A stretch of DNA of 64,000 bases from Hermetia illucens (GCF_905115235.1 NC_051850.1:12929841-12993840); one strand, 5' to 3'. Shown: positions 10,255 to 21,999, counted from the first letter of the stretch. The notes: generated by a model from the letters alone, not told the origin. Translations and numbers: made by a program.

Positions 10255-12218
10255 AAACCCTATTTTCGGCGTTAATCCTAAGCCCGCAGACCGGAGTTTT
10301 TTATGTTTTGAGACGAAAACGGTCAAATGGCACAAAATCGCAGGTTTTTCCCTTTCTCCACTGTTCGTTTTCACTGTTTGTTTCCGTGAGTATAATTTTC
10401 GTTCAAGACACAGAAAGTCTTGACATCACCTTTCTTGAGTGACGCTTTTTAAGTATATAAAAGTAATTATACATTGAGTTGCCTTTGCTCTAACCTCCCC
10501 AGGAAGGGGTGTCCTCCCATTTATTCAGGATTCCCCCATTATAATGGGAGTGGAAGGACGCCAACGTTTAGGTTCGGGCGGGCCGCCGCAAGGCCACCAT
10601 ATCATCTGGTCCCCCATTAAGAGAAAAGGAAGACGGAGGCCACTCGTCGCATAGATACCAGAATCGGCTCAGAGTTAATCCTTCTCCGTCCCCCAGTGCG
10701 CTTTTTGTAATTGGGTCCCCTCCCTTATTAGGCCTTTTGGCAGTTCAGCGCCTCGAGACTTCGCGCCTATATTAGAGTAGTCTACTCCGGGTGGGATTAG
10801 TTTTGTCGACTATTGAGTCAAGACCTCTGATAAAACCTGTGTCCTGACAGGGAGATAGTATTTGAGAACCAAGAACCCCGACCCTCATCTCGCTGAACTG
10901 GTGGCACTCTGGTTAGCTCCAGTTCGTGTCGTCCGGTTCCATATATTATCTCGCGCAGTCGGTGTTAACGACTGGCAAGCCTGTTAGGGGAAATTGGTCG
11001 GTTGAAAGCCTTGGTGACCGTGCTGGTGTCAAGGTGATGCAATGCTGGACTCTCATTGTAGCAGAGCTATGTTAGCCCGAAAAAAAGCTACTTCGTTTTT
11101 TGCTAACACTGCCTTAAAAGTTCCCCTATGAACCTGCAATCTTCCTCTCGGCTGTACTCCCCCACGTGACCTCTGGACGACCCTTTCCTCCTCCTTCGAG
11201 GGAGAATTTCAATCCATTACACATCAACAAACATAACTATTACCCTCGCTTTCTACTGTAATTACCTTGACTACCGAAATGTGATCCGAACGCCGATTAG
11301 GCATTTCGAACCAAATATCTTTTAAAAGGAGACTTAAACCTTTCAATGCGCAGCATGGAGACCAGCTGAAGACAGCTCAAACACCCATGACGCAACAGTC
11401 ATTCAAACCCGGAATACAATATCGAAATGCAAGCAGTCAAGCAACCATCATGCCCTTGCTTGCTTCTTGTCGATTTATACAGACATTTTGTTCTTCCCCC
11501 TTAACCTTTATTTCGTTTAGTAGCGAGGTCCACCCTAGACGGTCGAGTTTGTCACGTCTCTCGATGGTGTGGTTGGTCGGAGTGGAGTTGCTCTAGGCCA
11601 ACCTTGGCTAGTAAATTGTCATCAATATGGATGGCCGTACTATTGGAGACGCCTCTCTCGCAACTTCTCCCCGATGAGTGTAACACCATATTAGTCACGT
11701 CGTCACTTTGTACGTAATCATAACGAGCTACAACCTTGGTTCAGAGCGAAATCTCTGCCTCAATTACCACAGTAACCCATTTTCAGCGCTCTGAGCAACC
11801 TTTCTTGGAGATAATTACGTAGTTCGCGCAACCAGAAACGCTGCCTACATACAACATTTTCGTCAACCCCAACCGAAAAGGAAAAGTTCAAAGGCATCTC
11901 AGTCCTGACGAAAATATGCTAGCGAATAGCAACAGATAAACAAATGAATGTCTCACGTGACCTGCAACCAATGAAACGCAAAATTTCAATTTGATAATTT
12001 ATCTTACATGAAAAATTCTATATTTCCAACACTGGACATCAGTACTTCCTTATAAATAATTCAATTAGATTGACAAGTGGTAATATTTGAAATAAACCGC
12101 TGAAATCCAATTCATTTCGTTTCGTTACAAAAGGAGAACGCTTGAATGAGACAAGTGAAAAATAACATATTGAACTTGGTAGCGCACATTTAACAAATTC
12201 CCACCGGCCGGCGAGCAA
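10255..12218. other. No gene recognised; 3' side of asf1
   Basis: 10440-11250 is relatively GC-rich and may be an untranslated part of an unidentified mobile element. 11930-12218 is AT-rich and includes the likely asf1 3' UTR. No protein of known family was read in any frame. Confidence 0.35.
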
Positions 12219-12893
12219 CTAGCACTCCATGGCCAGCGAATTTGAATTTTCATTGAGTCTATCGTCCGAGGGCAGAGCCATACTGTTCTCGTCGCCGTGC
12301 ATATCGCCGCTGCCGCAAGCCATCACATCTGTTGAGTCCATTGAGGTAGCAGGGCCAGCTGCGCCCTGGAAAAACGGAGCCGCCTCTTCGCCCATGCCAC
12401 TGGGCCCGCCAACTCCGTTCTGTGGTGGATCGTCCCAATTTATTTTGAACCTAGTCACCCTGGGCTTAGTCGCCAGAATATTCCTAGTGAGCTTTTCGAA
12501 AATTGGCTTTGGTGGCGGGTTCTCGCGCAATTCGGGGTCTGTGTAGTCATTGTTTATGAAGTAGCCGACGCGGACGAACTCCTGGCCTCGATATGAGCAG
12601 GTGAGGAGGACTATGGTGACGCCGACCACATCCTGTTCGGGTATCCGCGTCACATCTGGGGGATCTGCTTGAAATACGAAAATATGCCGGCCTTCCGGCA
12701 CCGGCCCCACGTAGATTGTGTCCAATACCTGGTCGTACTCCTCCGATTCTGCTGATCCGACGTAAATCATCTTCCACTCAAGGTCCTCCTTCAGTTCCTC
12801 TATGCATTCAAAGGTCAACTCGAATTGAAATGGATTCGAAAAGCTGCTGGGGTTATCGAGAACGACGACATTTGTTATGTGAACTTTTGCCAT
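12219..12893 (-). CDS. asf1: Histone chaperone ASF1
   Basis: Single-exon gene of 224 residues starting MAKVHITNVVVLDNP, the invariant ASF1 N-terminus, so the start is secure. ASF1 binds the H3-H4 dimer in the nucleus and hands it to CAF-1 or HIRA during replication-coupled and independent nucleosome assembly. The immunoglobulin-like core runs to about residue 155 (RFKINWDD). Family residues visible are D54 (HIRA/CAF-1 side), I94 in the H3-contact strand (valine in human ASF1A), R108 and R145. The last 70 residues are a low-complexity Gly/Ser/Asp-rich tail, as in other insect and yeast ASF1. Length fits the family. It is head to head with the PUSL1-type gene with 588 bases between the start codons. 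No break is seen. Confidence 0.97.
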   Translation of the reverse strand: MAKVHITNVVVLDNPSSFSNPFQFELTFECIEELKEDLEWKMIYVGSAESEEYDQVLDTIYVGPVPEGRHIFVFQADPPDVTRIPEQDVVGVTIVLLTCSYRGQEFVRVGYFINNDYTDPELRENPPPKPIFEKLTRNILATKPRVTRFKINWDDPPQNGVGGPSGMGEEAAPFFQGAAGPATSMDSTDVMACGSGDMHGDENSMALPSDDRLNENSNSLAMEC

Positions 12894-13481
12894 GATGAAG
12901 GATCCGAGGTTTGTCGTTGATTTTTTCCGATGATTTCAGTCTGTTTTCCGTCTTAAATTCACTTCTCGTCGCTGCGGATAGCCTGGGAAATTAGGAGCGG
13001 GAAATGCGCAGCCAGTCCAAACGTTCTAGGTTTCACGGAAAACACAAAACTATGAAAGTAACGTCCAATGGGATTATTCGCGGCACAATAAGAACACACT
13101 GATCTATTGTGACATTGACGTACTAAAAAATGCACAAATTTCCCGCCATCCGTTCATCTGACTTTATTGCAGTGCTGCCATACGAAGGATTCGAACTGTA
13201 CTAAACTCTCATGAACAACAAATGGGACGAGCTGACGAAATCAAATTCCATTGCAATGTACTCACTGCGTTTCGTAGAAAACGCCTTGAATACCAAACTC
13301 CTATTAGATAAAAATTCCGTTTCCTCTCACTGGAGTATCTTCATTTTAATTTCGTTATAAAGTTATAACAATCAGCTGTTGGATGGACATGGTTCAAGTC
13401 TCCACTAGCACCTTGACGCCTAGGAATGCACGTGCGATTTGTTAGTCCTCCCTTGTGCCGGCGACTGATTACTCTCATATT
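12894..13481. promoter_or_regulatory. Shared divergent promoter region (asf1 / PUSL1-type)
   Basis: 588 bases separate the asf1 start codon (minus) from the pseudouridine synthase start codon (plus). Both 5' UTRs and probably both promoters lie here. No obvious TATA box was seen at a sensible distance from either start. The arrangement is inferred from gene orientation, not from promoter motifs. Confidence 0.5.
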
Positions 13482-16400
13482 ATGAATAGATACTTATTAA
13501 ATATATCTTATATTGGGACGGCATTCAGGTGGGTAGGTAGAAGTCAACTAAACCCAACTTGATGCAGAATATTATCTTCACTTACAGAGGAATGCAAAAG
13601 ACTATCAACAAGGCGGAAGGGATTATCACTGATGTTCGCACTGTGCAAGGTTTGCTCGAGATAGGTCTGCGGAAATTGAATCCAGTGAATGAAGTAGAAG
13701 TCGTTTTATCAAGCCGGTAGGTTTTTAGGATGTTCCCATACTTTTGAGGCTAAACGATTCTCAATTTTATATTGTGAAATTCGCAAAGTTTTAGTGAAGA
13801 AAGGCTATGACCCTTGATTGTTGGCTGCGGTTGGAATAATATATGATTTGCAGTTCATACGTAAAAAGAAATAAGTGCGATTCGGGTCACTATCTCGTTG
13901 GCATGGTGCTCCGGGTTCAAAAAACACAGCCCCCTCCTCCAATAATCAGATAGGAGTGAACACTGAAGTCACAACAAAGCCTCCCGTAACGCCTATAAGG
14001 CGGAAGTGGGCACCGCAATAACTGAAGTCAACAGATGTCCTGGAGATGAAGCTTCGACAAATTATCCTCACAACCACCTGAGAATGTTATCATTGATATG
14101 GCGACAGGCATATTTGGCTCCGGATGTAAAAAAAAGTCGGAACGACTGGTTCGACAATGAATATAAGCTACCAATGGTACGGAAGCGTGCTCTATGCCCA
14201 GCGATGCCGCACTCTCAAAGAAAGTGGGCACAGGCAAAGAACTATCACGAACTTTGTTGAGCCGAGAGGCCACTTCACAGATTGGAAAGGGAAGCCACGA
14301 TGCTGTCAAGCAAATCCGATTGGAACGATGGATTGAGTATTTTGATGAACTGCTCAAAAACCAGAACATTGGCGATTTGGAAGTCTCGTCAATTGAACAC
14401 GACGGACAAACGCTACCACCACCAACAATGGGAGAAACTTCTTCTTCAACCTTTGTCCCGTTAGGAAATGAGGTCGGCTAACCTTGATCGGTTGCACCAT
14501 TTTGTTCTGGCAAAGCCCTGGTCTGGATGCAGTCGTGAGGCCTTCAAATCGCCATCCAATATATCAAACCACCGTTGTTTCGGCCGACCTATTAGTCTTT
14601 TCCCATCGACTTGATATTCAGACTAATTTTATATCATATCGGTCATGGATATCCTTATTTCGGATGTGATCAAGGCAAGTCCAACGTAACATCTTCGTCT
14701 CCATTACTGCAAGACGCTGTTCATTGTCTCTTATAGTCGGCCAACGCTCAGAACCATAGAGGGCGACAGAGCGAACGATGCGGTAAATTTTAGATTTGAA
14801 ACGTTTGCTGATACGTCGATCACAAAGAACACCAGTTGTGGACCGCCATTTCATCCAGGTTGCGCTAATGCGTGAAGCAATTTCGCAACGCAGTTCTCCA
14901 TTGACACGGGATATTTAAATAGCTGAGTTCTGGGCAGGTCACTACCATTGACAGTGATTGTGGGGACCAAAAATTGAGTTTTATTCAGATTCAATCTGAG
15001 ACCATGTTGCATGAGACGATCATTCCATTTTTAAACAAGTTGCTTGAGATCATTTTTGCTATTAGATGCATAGAAAACATCATCTGCATAAAGCAGTGTA
15101 AAGGGCGCTGGATGTTGGATCTCCCGTGTGACGTTGTCCATAACAAGAACAAAGAGGAGTGGTGAGAGGACGCTTCCTTGATGAACACCAACAGAGACAC
15201 GAAACGGTTTTGATACACCCGCCACATTTCGAACTTTACTTTTCAGATCGTGGTAGAGCAGTTGAACTCAACGCATGAGTTCTTCTGACAGTAAGTGTTG
15301 TCGTAGAGCATACCAGATGAGTTCGTGTGGCATACAGTCAAACGCTTTCTCTGGAGCTGTGCATTGGTGTCGGCTTTTGTCAAGTCGATACAGATCTCTC
15401 TCGCCATCCCGAGGGTCCAATTTATCATAAAGATCTTTGTAATGCACCGCTCGAGTGACAGAGATCGCTTTCTTAGCTTCCCGGTTGGCATTCTTGTAAA
15501 TTTGCCAAGTATCTCGGTTTATAAACCGCTTGAATAGGTTGGTGACCCCGAGGGTTGCAGAGGCCGCTTTATGCAATGTGTCTTTAATTTGGTTCCACGA
15601 TTCTTCCACATTCGTAACGGTTGGTAATCGCGTGAGATCATTTCTTCTTTCTTCTCACGAAATCGCCACCATTTAATGCGTGGCGGATCAGTACGTTCCT
15701 CACGCAATTTTGTCGGTGGCTAGATTCGCAAGACGGTAATCAACGTCCGCTGTAGAGGTGCATGGTCTCATAGGGAACGGCTTTGCAATCAGTGACGGTG
15801 ATAAAATGTCGGCGTCTTATGAGAATAGAGTCCATTTTGGTTTTACTTTTGCCACTATAAAATATAGGAAGATGAGACAATCGTTTAATGAACCATGTAT
15901 TCATAAGTACGAGATCATGGGTGACCGCAAAATCGATTATTCGCTCACCACCTTCATTGTACGCTCAAAACCCCTTTCCCCATGACACCTGTTACCCTCT
16001 GCCTCTTCACCCACATGGCCGGCAATGATTATATAGTGATCAGCAGCCACGATACAGGTCTTTTCATCGAGAAGTTACCAGAAAGCATCTTTCTCGGTAT
16101 CAGGTCGACCTGTCTGTGGTGCGTACGCGCTGAAGAAGTAAATAGTGCGATCAGCTTATATATTGGTGAGCTTCATTTAATGGCGTCAAGGAAACCCTCT
16201 GAAATGGCAATGCCAAAACCGTATTGAGAGTGTGGGCACCAAAATAAAGAAGTTTATAACCATTTTTACTACGTTCGCGTTCTCGGTAGTCTGGTGCCAA
16301 AAGCTATATCGCAGCCGAGTTTCTTGTAGAGCGCAGATATCAATGCGCATTTTCCGAAAGGACTCTTACTAGTTCCTCGGTCTTTCCAGTCAATGTGCCA

Positions 16401-19400
16401 ATATTTACCGTGCAGACTTGTATTTTTTTTGCTCGGACTAACTTACGTCCTGACGTTGTCCATGCGTCAAGAACCCTAGCCCATTTCTCGACAGGACCGG
16501 ACCCTGACCTGCCGCGTCGACTGAGGTCAAGCATTTTGCCGAGGCTGATTGTTACTCAATCCGATCATTTTCTTTTTAACGACATTGGATGCACTTTCTT
16601 GGTCGGCCTGACGCGGAACCTGTCACCAAGAGATCAGATAGAATTTAGCATAGTGGAACAACTCCAACAATACTTTATTTATCTCTCTCCCTGATTTCAG
16701 TTTTTGTTTTACTGAGGAAGTACAAAGTACGTTGTCTCAAATCGGCCCGGTAAGTAACATGGTACAATTTTGGCTGATAGCATTGGTCCGAGATATTTAA
16801 ATTGCCCAGTTCTGGACAGGTCACTGTTACTGACAGCGGTAGTGCCGCCACGCATTCCTTTGGGACTCCTCAGTTTTCTCTACGTTTCAGGATAACTTCA
16901 TATCTTCTGCCATCATGTCATCTGCATTTCTGAAACCTGGTGGATGCAGAATTTTAGATTTCGAGTTCCCAGAAGGTTACTCTCTCTTTCGTTGTGGCAC
17001 AGACTGCGCTGCGCTTGACAAGACAACCGGCGGAGGTGCCCTAAAAGCTGTTAAGTCCACTCTCTGTGCCGAAAGTATCTTTTCCTTCTCCTCCACCTAC
17101 GATTCTGTCACCATACGATTCATTCCGCCAAATGTATGCCCTTTTATCATTTCGTGTGTATATTTTCCCCGCCTAAGCCCCTCTTCTTTGTACGAGGATT
17201 TCTTCGACAGATTATGAGAAGACCGTCCCTTCCGCCCTAATAGCTCCACCCACCCTGCCCTTTGTTTATCCACTTTCATGTACACCTGTGCGGCCCTCTA
17301 GTTTAACCTTTTCAAGAACAACTTAGATCGCACTCTCGATCTTGTCCTCTCTAATCTTCCTGTGCGCTGCCTTTCCCTATTCCCTCATGCCCTCGCCTTA
17401 CGTTGCCCCTCATCATTCTCCTCTCGAGTTCGGTGCTCAGATATTCCGACTCCACTCTCCTATCGCGCGAAAGCATATCAAGTTCAATTTTCTTAAAGCG
17501 AACTTAGGAGGTCTGAACTCAGCCCTGGCGGCAATCACCTGGCTTCCCCTCATCTCTCCATTGACGTCTGATCAAGAACTCAATATCTTCTATACCATTT
17601 TACCTGATCTTCTTCTCTGCTACGTCCCGTCCTCTCCTATGTGCTTACGCTGTCTGATTCACCACTGAAGTCCGCAAAACATGAGGAAGAAGTTCATGTC
17701 TTCTAGAACCTATGTTGGCTTAGTTTTTTTTTCAAAACTCTGCAGGCACTACATAGTGAAAGAGCAACACGGCTTCGTTAAGCGTAAGTCAACTGCCAGC
17801 TTATTTGACTTTACCAACTGTGTCGCCAAATGTATAAATTCACAGCAAGAAATGCATACCATTTACACTGACTTCGCTAAAGCCTTCGATACTGTAAATC
17901 ACAAGTTACTTCTATCCAAACTCTCATCTCTAAGCGCTCTCATACCACTTGTTTCATGGCTTGCCTCTTACCTTTCCAACCGATTCTACCACATCTCTTT
18001 TGACGGCTGCACATCCCGCTCCTTCTCCCCTTCTGCTGGCGTTCCGCAGGGATATATTCTGGTTCCTTTGTTATTTTCGTGTTTTATCAACGACCTTACT
18101 TCCTCCTTACTTGTCAGTATTTACTCTATGCCGGCGAGCTTAAGCTGTTTTCCGCTATATCGTCGCCTATGGACTATGTTTCCCTTCAATCTAACCTAGA
18201 CATTATGTTTCGTTGGTGCTCTGCTAATGGTTTAGCGCTAAAAGGTAGAAAATGTCATTCTATGTGCTATCTACTTGTATCCTCACCCATTTCCTTCTTC
18301 TACTCTCTTAACGGACATTCCTTATCATTCCTAAATTCCGCTCAACACCTCGGCGTAGCTTTCGACAACAAGCTCCGCTTCGACACCCATTGCCTCGAAG
18401 TCACCAATCGACTAACAAAATAATCATGCTTTATACTTCGCCCCTCCTCTGATTTTGACTCCATCCAACCGTCCTTCGCGCTCTTCAATTCCCTCGTCAG
18501 GAATACCCTCGAGTACTACTCCGTAATCTGTTCACCTTCACATAATTGTGATTGGCTTGCCCTTGAAAATGTGCAACGTAAATTCACAGGTTTTTTTTTT
18601 TTTTTAAAAAAAAAAGCTTCCATCGTGTGGGCTACCCCTCCCGCCTCTGCTTTCTGAACCTTCCCTTCCTACAACAGCGCAGATCCTATCTGGATTTATG
18701 TACATTTTTTAAACTCTCCTCGGGTCTGATGGACTAGCAGCATGGAGCATAGACTTAATAGACTTAATTAAAGTATCATCGACACCATGCGCATAACATT
18801 GTTTTTGGGACGGCGCACAGTCAAACGCCTTTTCATTGTCCATGAACACCCCCCAATCATGAACTCACTTTTCAGAGTTGCATCCCTTATCGTTGAAACC
18901 AAATAATGAAAAGCAGACTAACAGGGCTTTCCACGTTGGGAAGCGTGTTGGTTTTCATTTCGTAGGTACGAACTTAGCGCCTTCCCATGAATATGATGCT
19001 CAACCAATCAGACGAGAATTTTTCCCTCCACTACAGCTATATTCCCTAGTCTAAAAATAAACTACACTCTACATATCTTAGGACAGGATAGGAATAGGAT
19101 TTTCTCTTTTATAGGAAAATTACTAATATAATATGCTCATTATAACAAATGTTCTTCGATTAATTGTAAAAATGTTATACATAAAACTCACATTTATCAA
19201 TTTCACTTTATTTTTCTTCACATTGCCCTAGGACAGATGCAGGAGTTCACGCGCTCCAAACTTCTGTACATGTTGATCTCGAAAATTCCCACGGAGTTGT
19301 ATATCCCACACACTCAATAACTTCGCTATTAAATAGACACTTCAGTAGAGAAGCGCTGCAAATAAGAGTGATCAATACCATCCATGTACCTAATACGTTT

Positions 19401-20298
19401 CATAGTCGATACCATGCAAAAGGACGAACGTACCTGTATCGCTTGGCTGTAGCTAAACAAGATTTATTTTCAAAGGGTTTAGATCGTACTGAAGGCTACG
19501 TGTCATTCATTCCAATTGAAGAGTTCGAGCGTTGCTTTTTCTTACAGTGAGTAGAAATTGGATCGTTTTTCTTTCAAACCTAATAACATGTATCCCAGGA
19601 GGAGTGACTTCGATGTAGAAGCGTTCAAAGATGCGGCGCAGTTGTTTGTAGGTCTTCATGATTTCCGTACTTTTATGAATGAAAATAAAAGGAATTTGAG
19701 GCAGGTTCGTATTGAAGATGTTTACTAAAGGAATGTCCGCACTGAAATACTTAATTTACAGAAGAGGCCAAGATTTACATTAAGGACAATTGATAGCTTG
19801 ACTGTAGAACAAGGTCGATCATGTTCTAGTGGAATAAGTGCAAGAAGAGCTGAAAAGTTTTATAATTACTACGATATTACTATTAGCGGCAGATCTTTCC
19901 TACACAATCAAGCAAGTATTTCTAGTTCTGTAGTCGAAAAGTTATGGCTTTCGTTTACTAATTCCAATGGTTAATATCAGTTCATTACTCCATAAAGATC
20001 TAAGTTCCCCTTTCATATCTATAAATTGATTATGTTCTCTTAGAAAATTTTGTGATAGTTGTTATTCTCTCTGCAGGTCAGGCGGATGGTAGGATGCCTC
20101 ATAGGTGTAGCAACTGGCAAAATAACCAAAAAAGATGTGTATGAAATGGTAACGATACCATCGAAACATATGTGGAATTCAAAACTTTCTGTAGCACCCC
20201 CTTTCGGACTATATTTATGTAAAGTGCACTACGACGAGAAAGACTTCCAATTTCCATCTGAAGAGGAAGAAAAAGAAGACATCAGCAGCAGTAATTAA
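13482..20298 (+). CDS. tRNA pseudouridine synthase, TruA/PUSL1 type (six exons)
   Basis: Exons at 13482-13528, 13588-13716, 19232-19546, 19599-19704, 19762-19911 and 20077-20298 join in frame to 322 residues, close to human PUSL1 (about 300). The start MNRYLLNISYIGTAFRGMQK matches the family's first strand. The catalytic Asp is D61 in SSRTDAGVHA, which straddles the second splice junction (CG|G). RTYLYRL supplies the conserved Tyr/Arg strand, and FLHNQVRRMVG, across the last junction, is the conserved C-terminal RNA-binding helix. PUSL1-type enzymes isomerise uridine in tRNA, probably in mitochondria; no targeting peptide was established. The 5.5 kb second intron holds two LINE blocks. The fifth intron has a GC donor (GCAAGT at 19912). 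The C-terminus is Glu-rich (FPSEEEEKED). The DUSP gene starts 40 bases after the stop. Confidence 0.93.
13870..14465 (+). mobile_element. RTE-type LINE fragment in PUSL1-type intron
   Basis: Frames near 13880-14460 match an internal part of the full-size element at 55473-58688: GHYLVGMVLR (end of the endonuclease), then the linker, then RLERWIEYFDELLKNQNIGDLEV. Nucleotide similarity to 56445-57150 is visible by eye ('ctatctcgttggcatggtgctcc' block in both), with small deletions and many stops. It lacks both ends of the element. Confidence 0.75.
14470..16545 (-). mobile_element. Second RTE-clade LINE, decayed, in PUSL1-type intron
   Basis: On the minus strand the order is: endonuclease start near 16440 (KIQVCTVNIGTLTGKTEELV), endonuclease remains to about 15700, a linker (SWNQIKDTLHKAASATLGVT near 15600), RT with MPHELIWYALRQHLL near 15310, VHQGSVLSPLLFVLVMDNVT near 15190 and LLYADDVFYASNSKND near 15090 (intact YADD), then the C-terminal domain RSTTGVLCDRRISKRFKSKIYR near 14840 and ETKMLRWTCLDHIRNKDI near 14690. 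This arrangement, without ORF1 or RNase H, is typical of RTE elements. The subfamily differs from the element at 55473. It is broken by many stops and small deletions. A second copy of its endonuclease part is at 43190-44340, and a short piece near 16790-16850 repeats sequence from 14910-14965. Confidence 0.75.
16860..18720 (+). mobile_element. CR1/jockey-group LINE, decayed
   Basis: An endonuclease remnant at 16915-17217 (GGGALKAVKSTLCAESIF, FIISCVYFPRLSPSSLYEDF) is followed after a gap by RT at 17740-18420: QHGFVKRKSTASLFDF, IYTDFAKAFDTVNHKLLLSKL (motif A with DFAKAFD), SAGVPQGYILVPLLFSCFIND, then a frame change around the YADD box (read as LYAGELKLFSA), and FRWCSANGLAL and LGVAFDNKLRFDTHC. 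A T/A-run at 18590-18615 interrupts the 3' part, which resumes at 18620 (GYPSRLCFLNLPFLQQRRSYL). This is the CR1/jockey layout. Internal deletion and frame changes make it non-functional. It lies in the same intron as two RTE blocks. Confidence 0.7.
18770..18905 (-). mobile_element. Short RT fragment
   Basis: A minus-strand frame reads FMDNEKAFDCAPSQKQCYAHGVDDT, which looks like motif A of an RTE-type reverse transcriptase (family form D-EKAFDRVPH). Only about 130 bases are recognisable. Confidence 0.35.
19912..20076 (+). other. GC-AG intron of the PUSL1-type gene
   Basis: The preceding exon ends …FLHNQ and the next begins VRRMVG, matching the conserved PUSL1 block with no residue lost. The donor at this junction reads GCAAGT and not GT. 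The frame runs through to an early stop if not spliced, and no GT donor fits the protein. The acceptor is a normal pyrimidine tract plus CTGCAG. Confidence 0.8.
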
Positions 20299-20338
20299 AT
20301 AGCATTGTTCCGAATCACATCATATTGTCCATCCCAAA

Positions 20339-20914
20339 ATGAGTTTCCTAGAACAAATTAAGAAAAATAGATTGAATCTGAAGGCTACCGAAACGCAGGT
20401 AACGTACGCTGACGGCAGAAAGGCCATAGAATGTAAAGATAAAGTTAGGTTGCTCGATGAAAAATCACATGGGTTTGTCGTGGACACGAAACCTGACACC
20501 GTACCCGCTTGCATTCTTGACAATAACTTGTATCTTGGATCTCAAGATTCTGTAGATGCAAGTAATATTAATAGTTTCGGATTAACTCACATCTTAAGCG
20601 TTGGTATCGATACACCAAATGCAGATTTGTATTCAAATGTTACTTGTAAATATGTCCCATGTTTAGATCTACCTGAAACTGATCTCAAAGCCGTTTGTGA
20701 CGAATCCAATCAATTCATCGCAGATGCATTGAATAATGACGGAAAAGTTCTAGTTCATTGCAATGCAGGCGTTTCACGGTCAACGAGTGTTGTAATTGGT
20801 TATTTAGTCACATGTAAACGTCTTTCATTCAATGAAGCTTATGATCTTGTGAAATCAAAGAGGCCATGCATTCAGCCAAACGCCGGATTTTTAAAACAAC
20901 TCAAAGAGTTTTAA
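20339..20914 (+). CDS. Dual-specificity protein phosphatase, DUSP19-like
   Basis: A single exon of 191 residues. Residues 1-50 (MSFLEQIKKNRLNLK…) and the DSPc domain from about 56 (PACILDNNLYLGSQD) resemble DUSP19. The active-site loop is HCNAGVSRS, with nucleophile C141 and R147; the likely general acid is D110 in CLDLPETD. The domain ends with KSKRPCIQPNAGFLKQL, standard for the family. It should dephosphorylate phospho-Ser/Thr/Tyr; DUSP19 relatives act in JNK signalling, but the substrate here is not shown by the sequence. It has no signal or membrane segment. The start lies 40 bases downstream of the PUSL1-type stop on the same strand, and no poly(A) signal lies between them. A good AATAAA follows at 21045. 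Confidence 0.93.
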   Translation: MSFLEQIKKNRLNLKATETQVTYADGRKAIECKDKVRLLDEKSHGFVVDTKPDTVPACILDNNLYLGSQDSVDASNINSFGLTHILSVGIDTPNADLYSNVTCKYVPCLDLPETDLKAVCDESNQFIADALNNDGKVLVHCNAGVSRSTSVVIGYLVTCKRLSFNEAYDLVKSKRPCIQPNAGFLKQLKEF

Positions 20915-21044
20915 GGTAGCAAAGTTTAAAACCAAAAATTGTAGTTTGGAGAAAGCTACCCTTTGTCTATTAATTTTAACTGCAAATTGATATATGGTGT
21001 TAGATATTAGCTAGAAGTAGAGTGTAAATAATTTAAAACGTGTG

Positions 21045-21050
21045 AATAAA
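21045..21050 (+). terminator. Poly(A) signal of DUSP gene
   Basis: AATAAA 131 bases after the DUSP stop codon, in AT-rich sequence. It would serve the DUSP mRNA and possibly a joint PUSL1-DUSP transcript. Confidence 0.6.
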
Positions 21051-21184
21051 TGTTTTATGACTGAAAGTGCTTCACGTAAAAATCAAAATTAGAATTTGTT
21101 TCACTGCCTAAGTTTGGTTTCACAGAAAAGTGTACCTTGTGCGCATACCGAATATTGTATGAAGCCTTTGATTTAACTTTCCAT

Positions 21185-21717
21185 CATCATCATCATCAAC
21201 GGCGCAACAACCGGTATCCGGTCTAGGCCTGCCTTAATAAGGAACTCCAGACATCCCGGTTTTGCGCCGAGGTCCACCAATTCGATATCCCTAAAAGCTG
21301 TCTGGCGTCCTGACCTACGCCATCGCTCCATCTTAGGCAGGGTCTGCCTCGTCTTCTTTTTCTACCATAGATATTGCCCTTATAGACTTTCCGGGTGGGA
21401 TCATCCTCATCCATACGGATTAAGTGACCCACCCACCGTAACCTATTGAGCCGGATTTTATCCACAACCAGACGGTCATGGTATCGCTCATAGATTTCGT
21501 CATTGTGTAGGCTACGGAATCGTCCATCCTCATGTAGGGGGCCAAAAATTCTTCGGAGGATTCTTCTCTCGAACGCGGCCAAGAGTTCGCAATTTTTCTT
21601 GCTAAGAACCCAAGTTTCCGAGGAATACATGAGGACTGGCAAGATCATAGTCTTGTACAGTAAGAGTTTTGACCCTATGGTGAGACGTTTCGAGCGGAAC
21701 AGTCTTTGTAAGCTGAA
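21185..21717 (-). mobile_element. RTE-type LINE, 5'-truncated copy
   Basis: The 3' 530 bases of the element seen in full at 55473-58688, in reverse orientation, ending in a GAT/ATC triplet tail. It encodes the C-terminal domain (LTIGSKLLLYKTMILPVLMY … GRKRRRGRPCLRWSDGVGQD). The break on the 5' side falls inside the codons for FSLQ. It differs from the copy at 46276-46992 by only a handful of substitutions over about 495 bases, so both are young. No clear target duplication could be fixed. Confidence 0.9.
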
Positions 21718-21999
21718 ATTTTCCATCAGTTGCCACAATCTTTCAAGGAGCGCGTCTAAATCTAACACCATTGTTTGTGCAAGGGCTCTCCATAAAATTG
21801 GAATTGCAGTAGTCAATCCAGTTCGTGAAATCTCTTACTCGGAGACCGTTCTTTGTCAATTATAATTATATATAATATATAAATGTAAACTATTAATTTA
21901 AATTGTTACCCTCCACGGCATTAAATAATATAAATTGGATTAAATGCATATAAATTGCTACCTCACGGTAACGACCTTTGGCTATCGAAAACGCAATAT

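Noticed and set aside
12229-12777. Open frames at 12229-12546 (plus) and 12547-12777 (minus)
   Set aside because: Both are other-frame readings of the asf1 coding exon.
20059-20298. Separate small gene starting ATG at 20059
   Set aside because: It is the last exon of the PUSL1-type gene. The first 18 bases of that frame lie in the intron before the CTGCAG acceptor.
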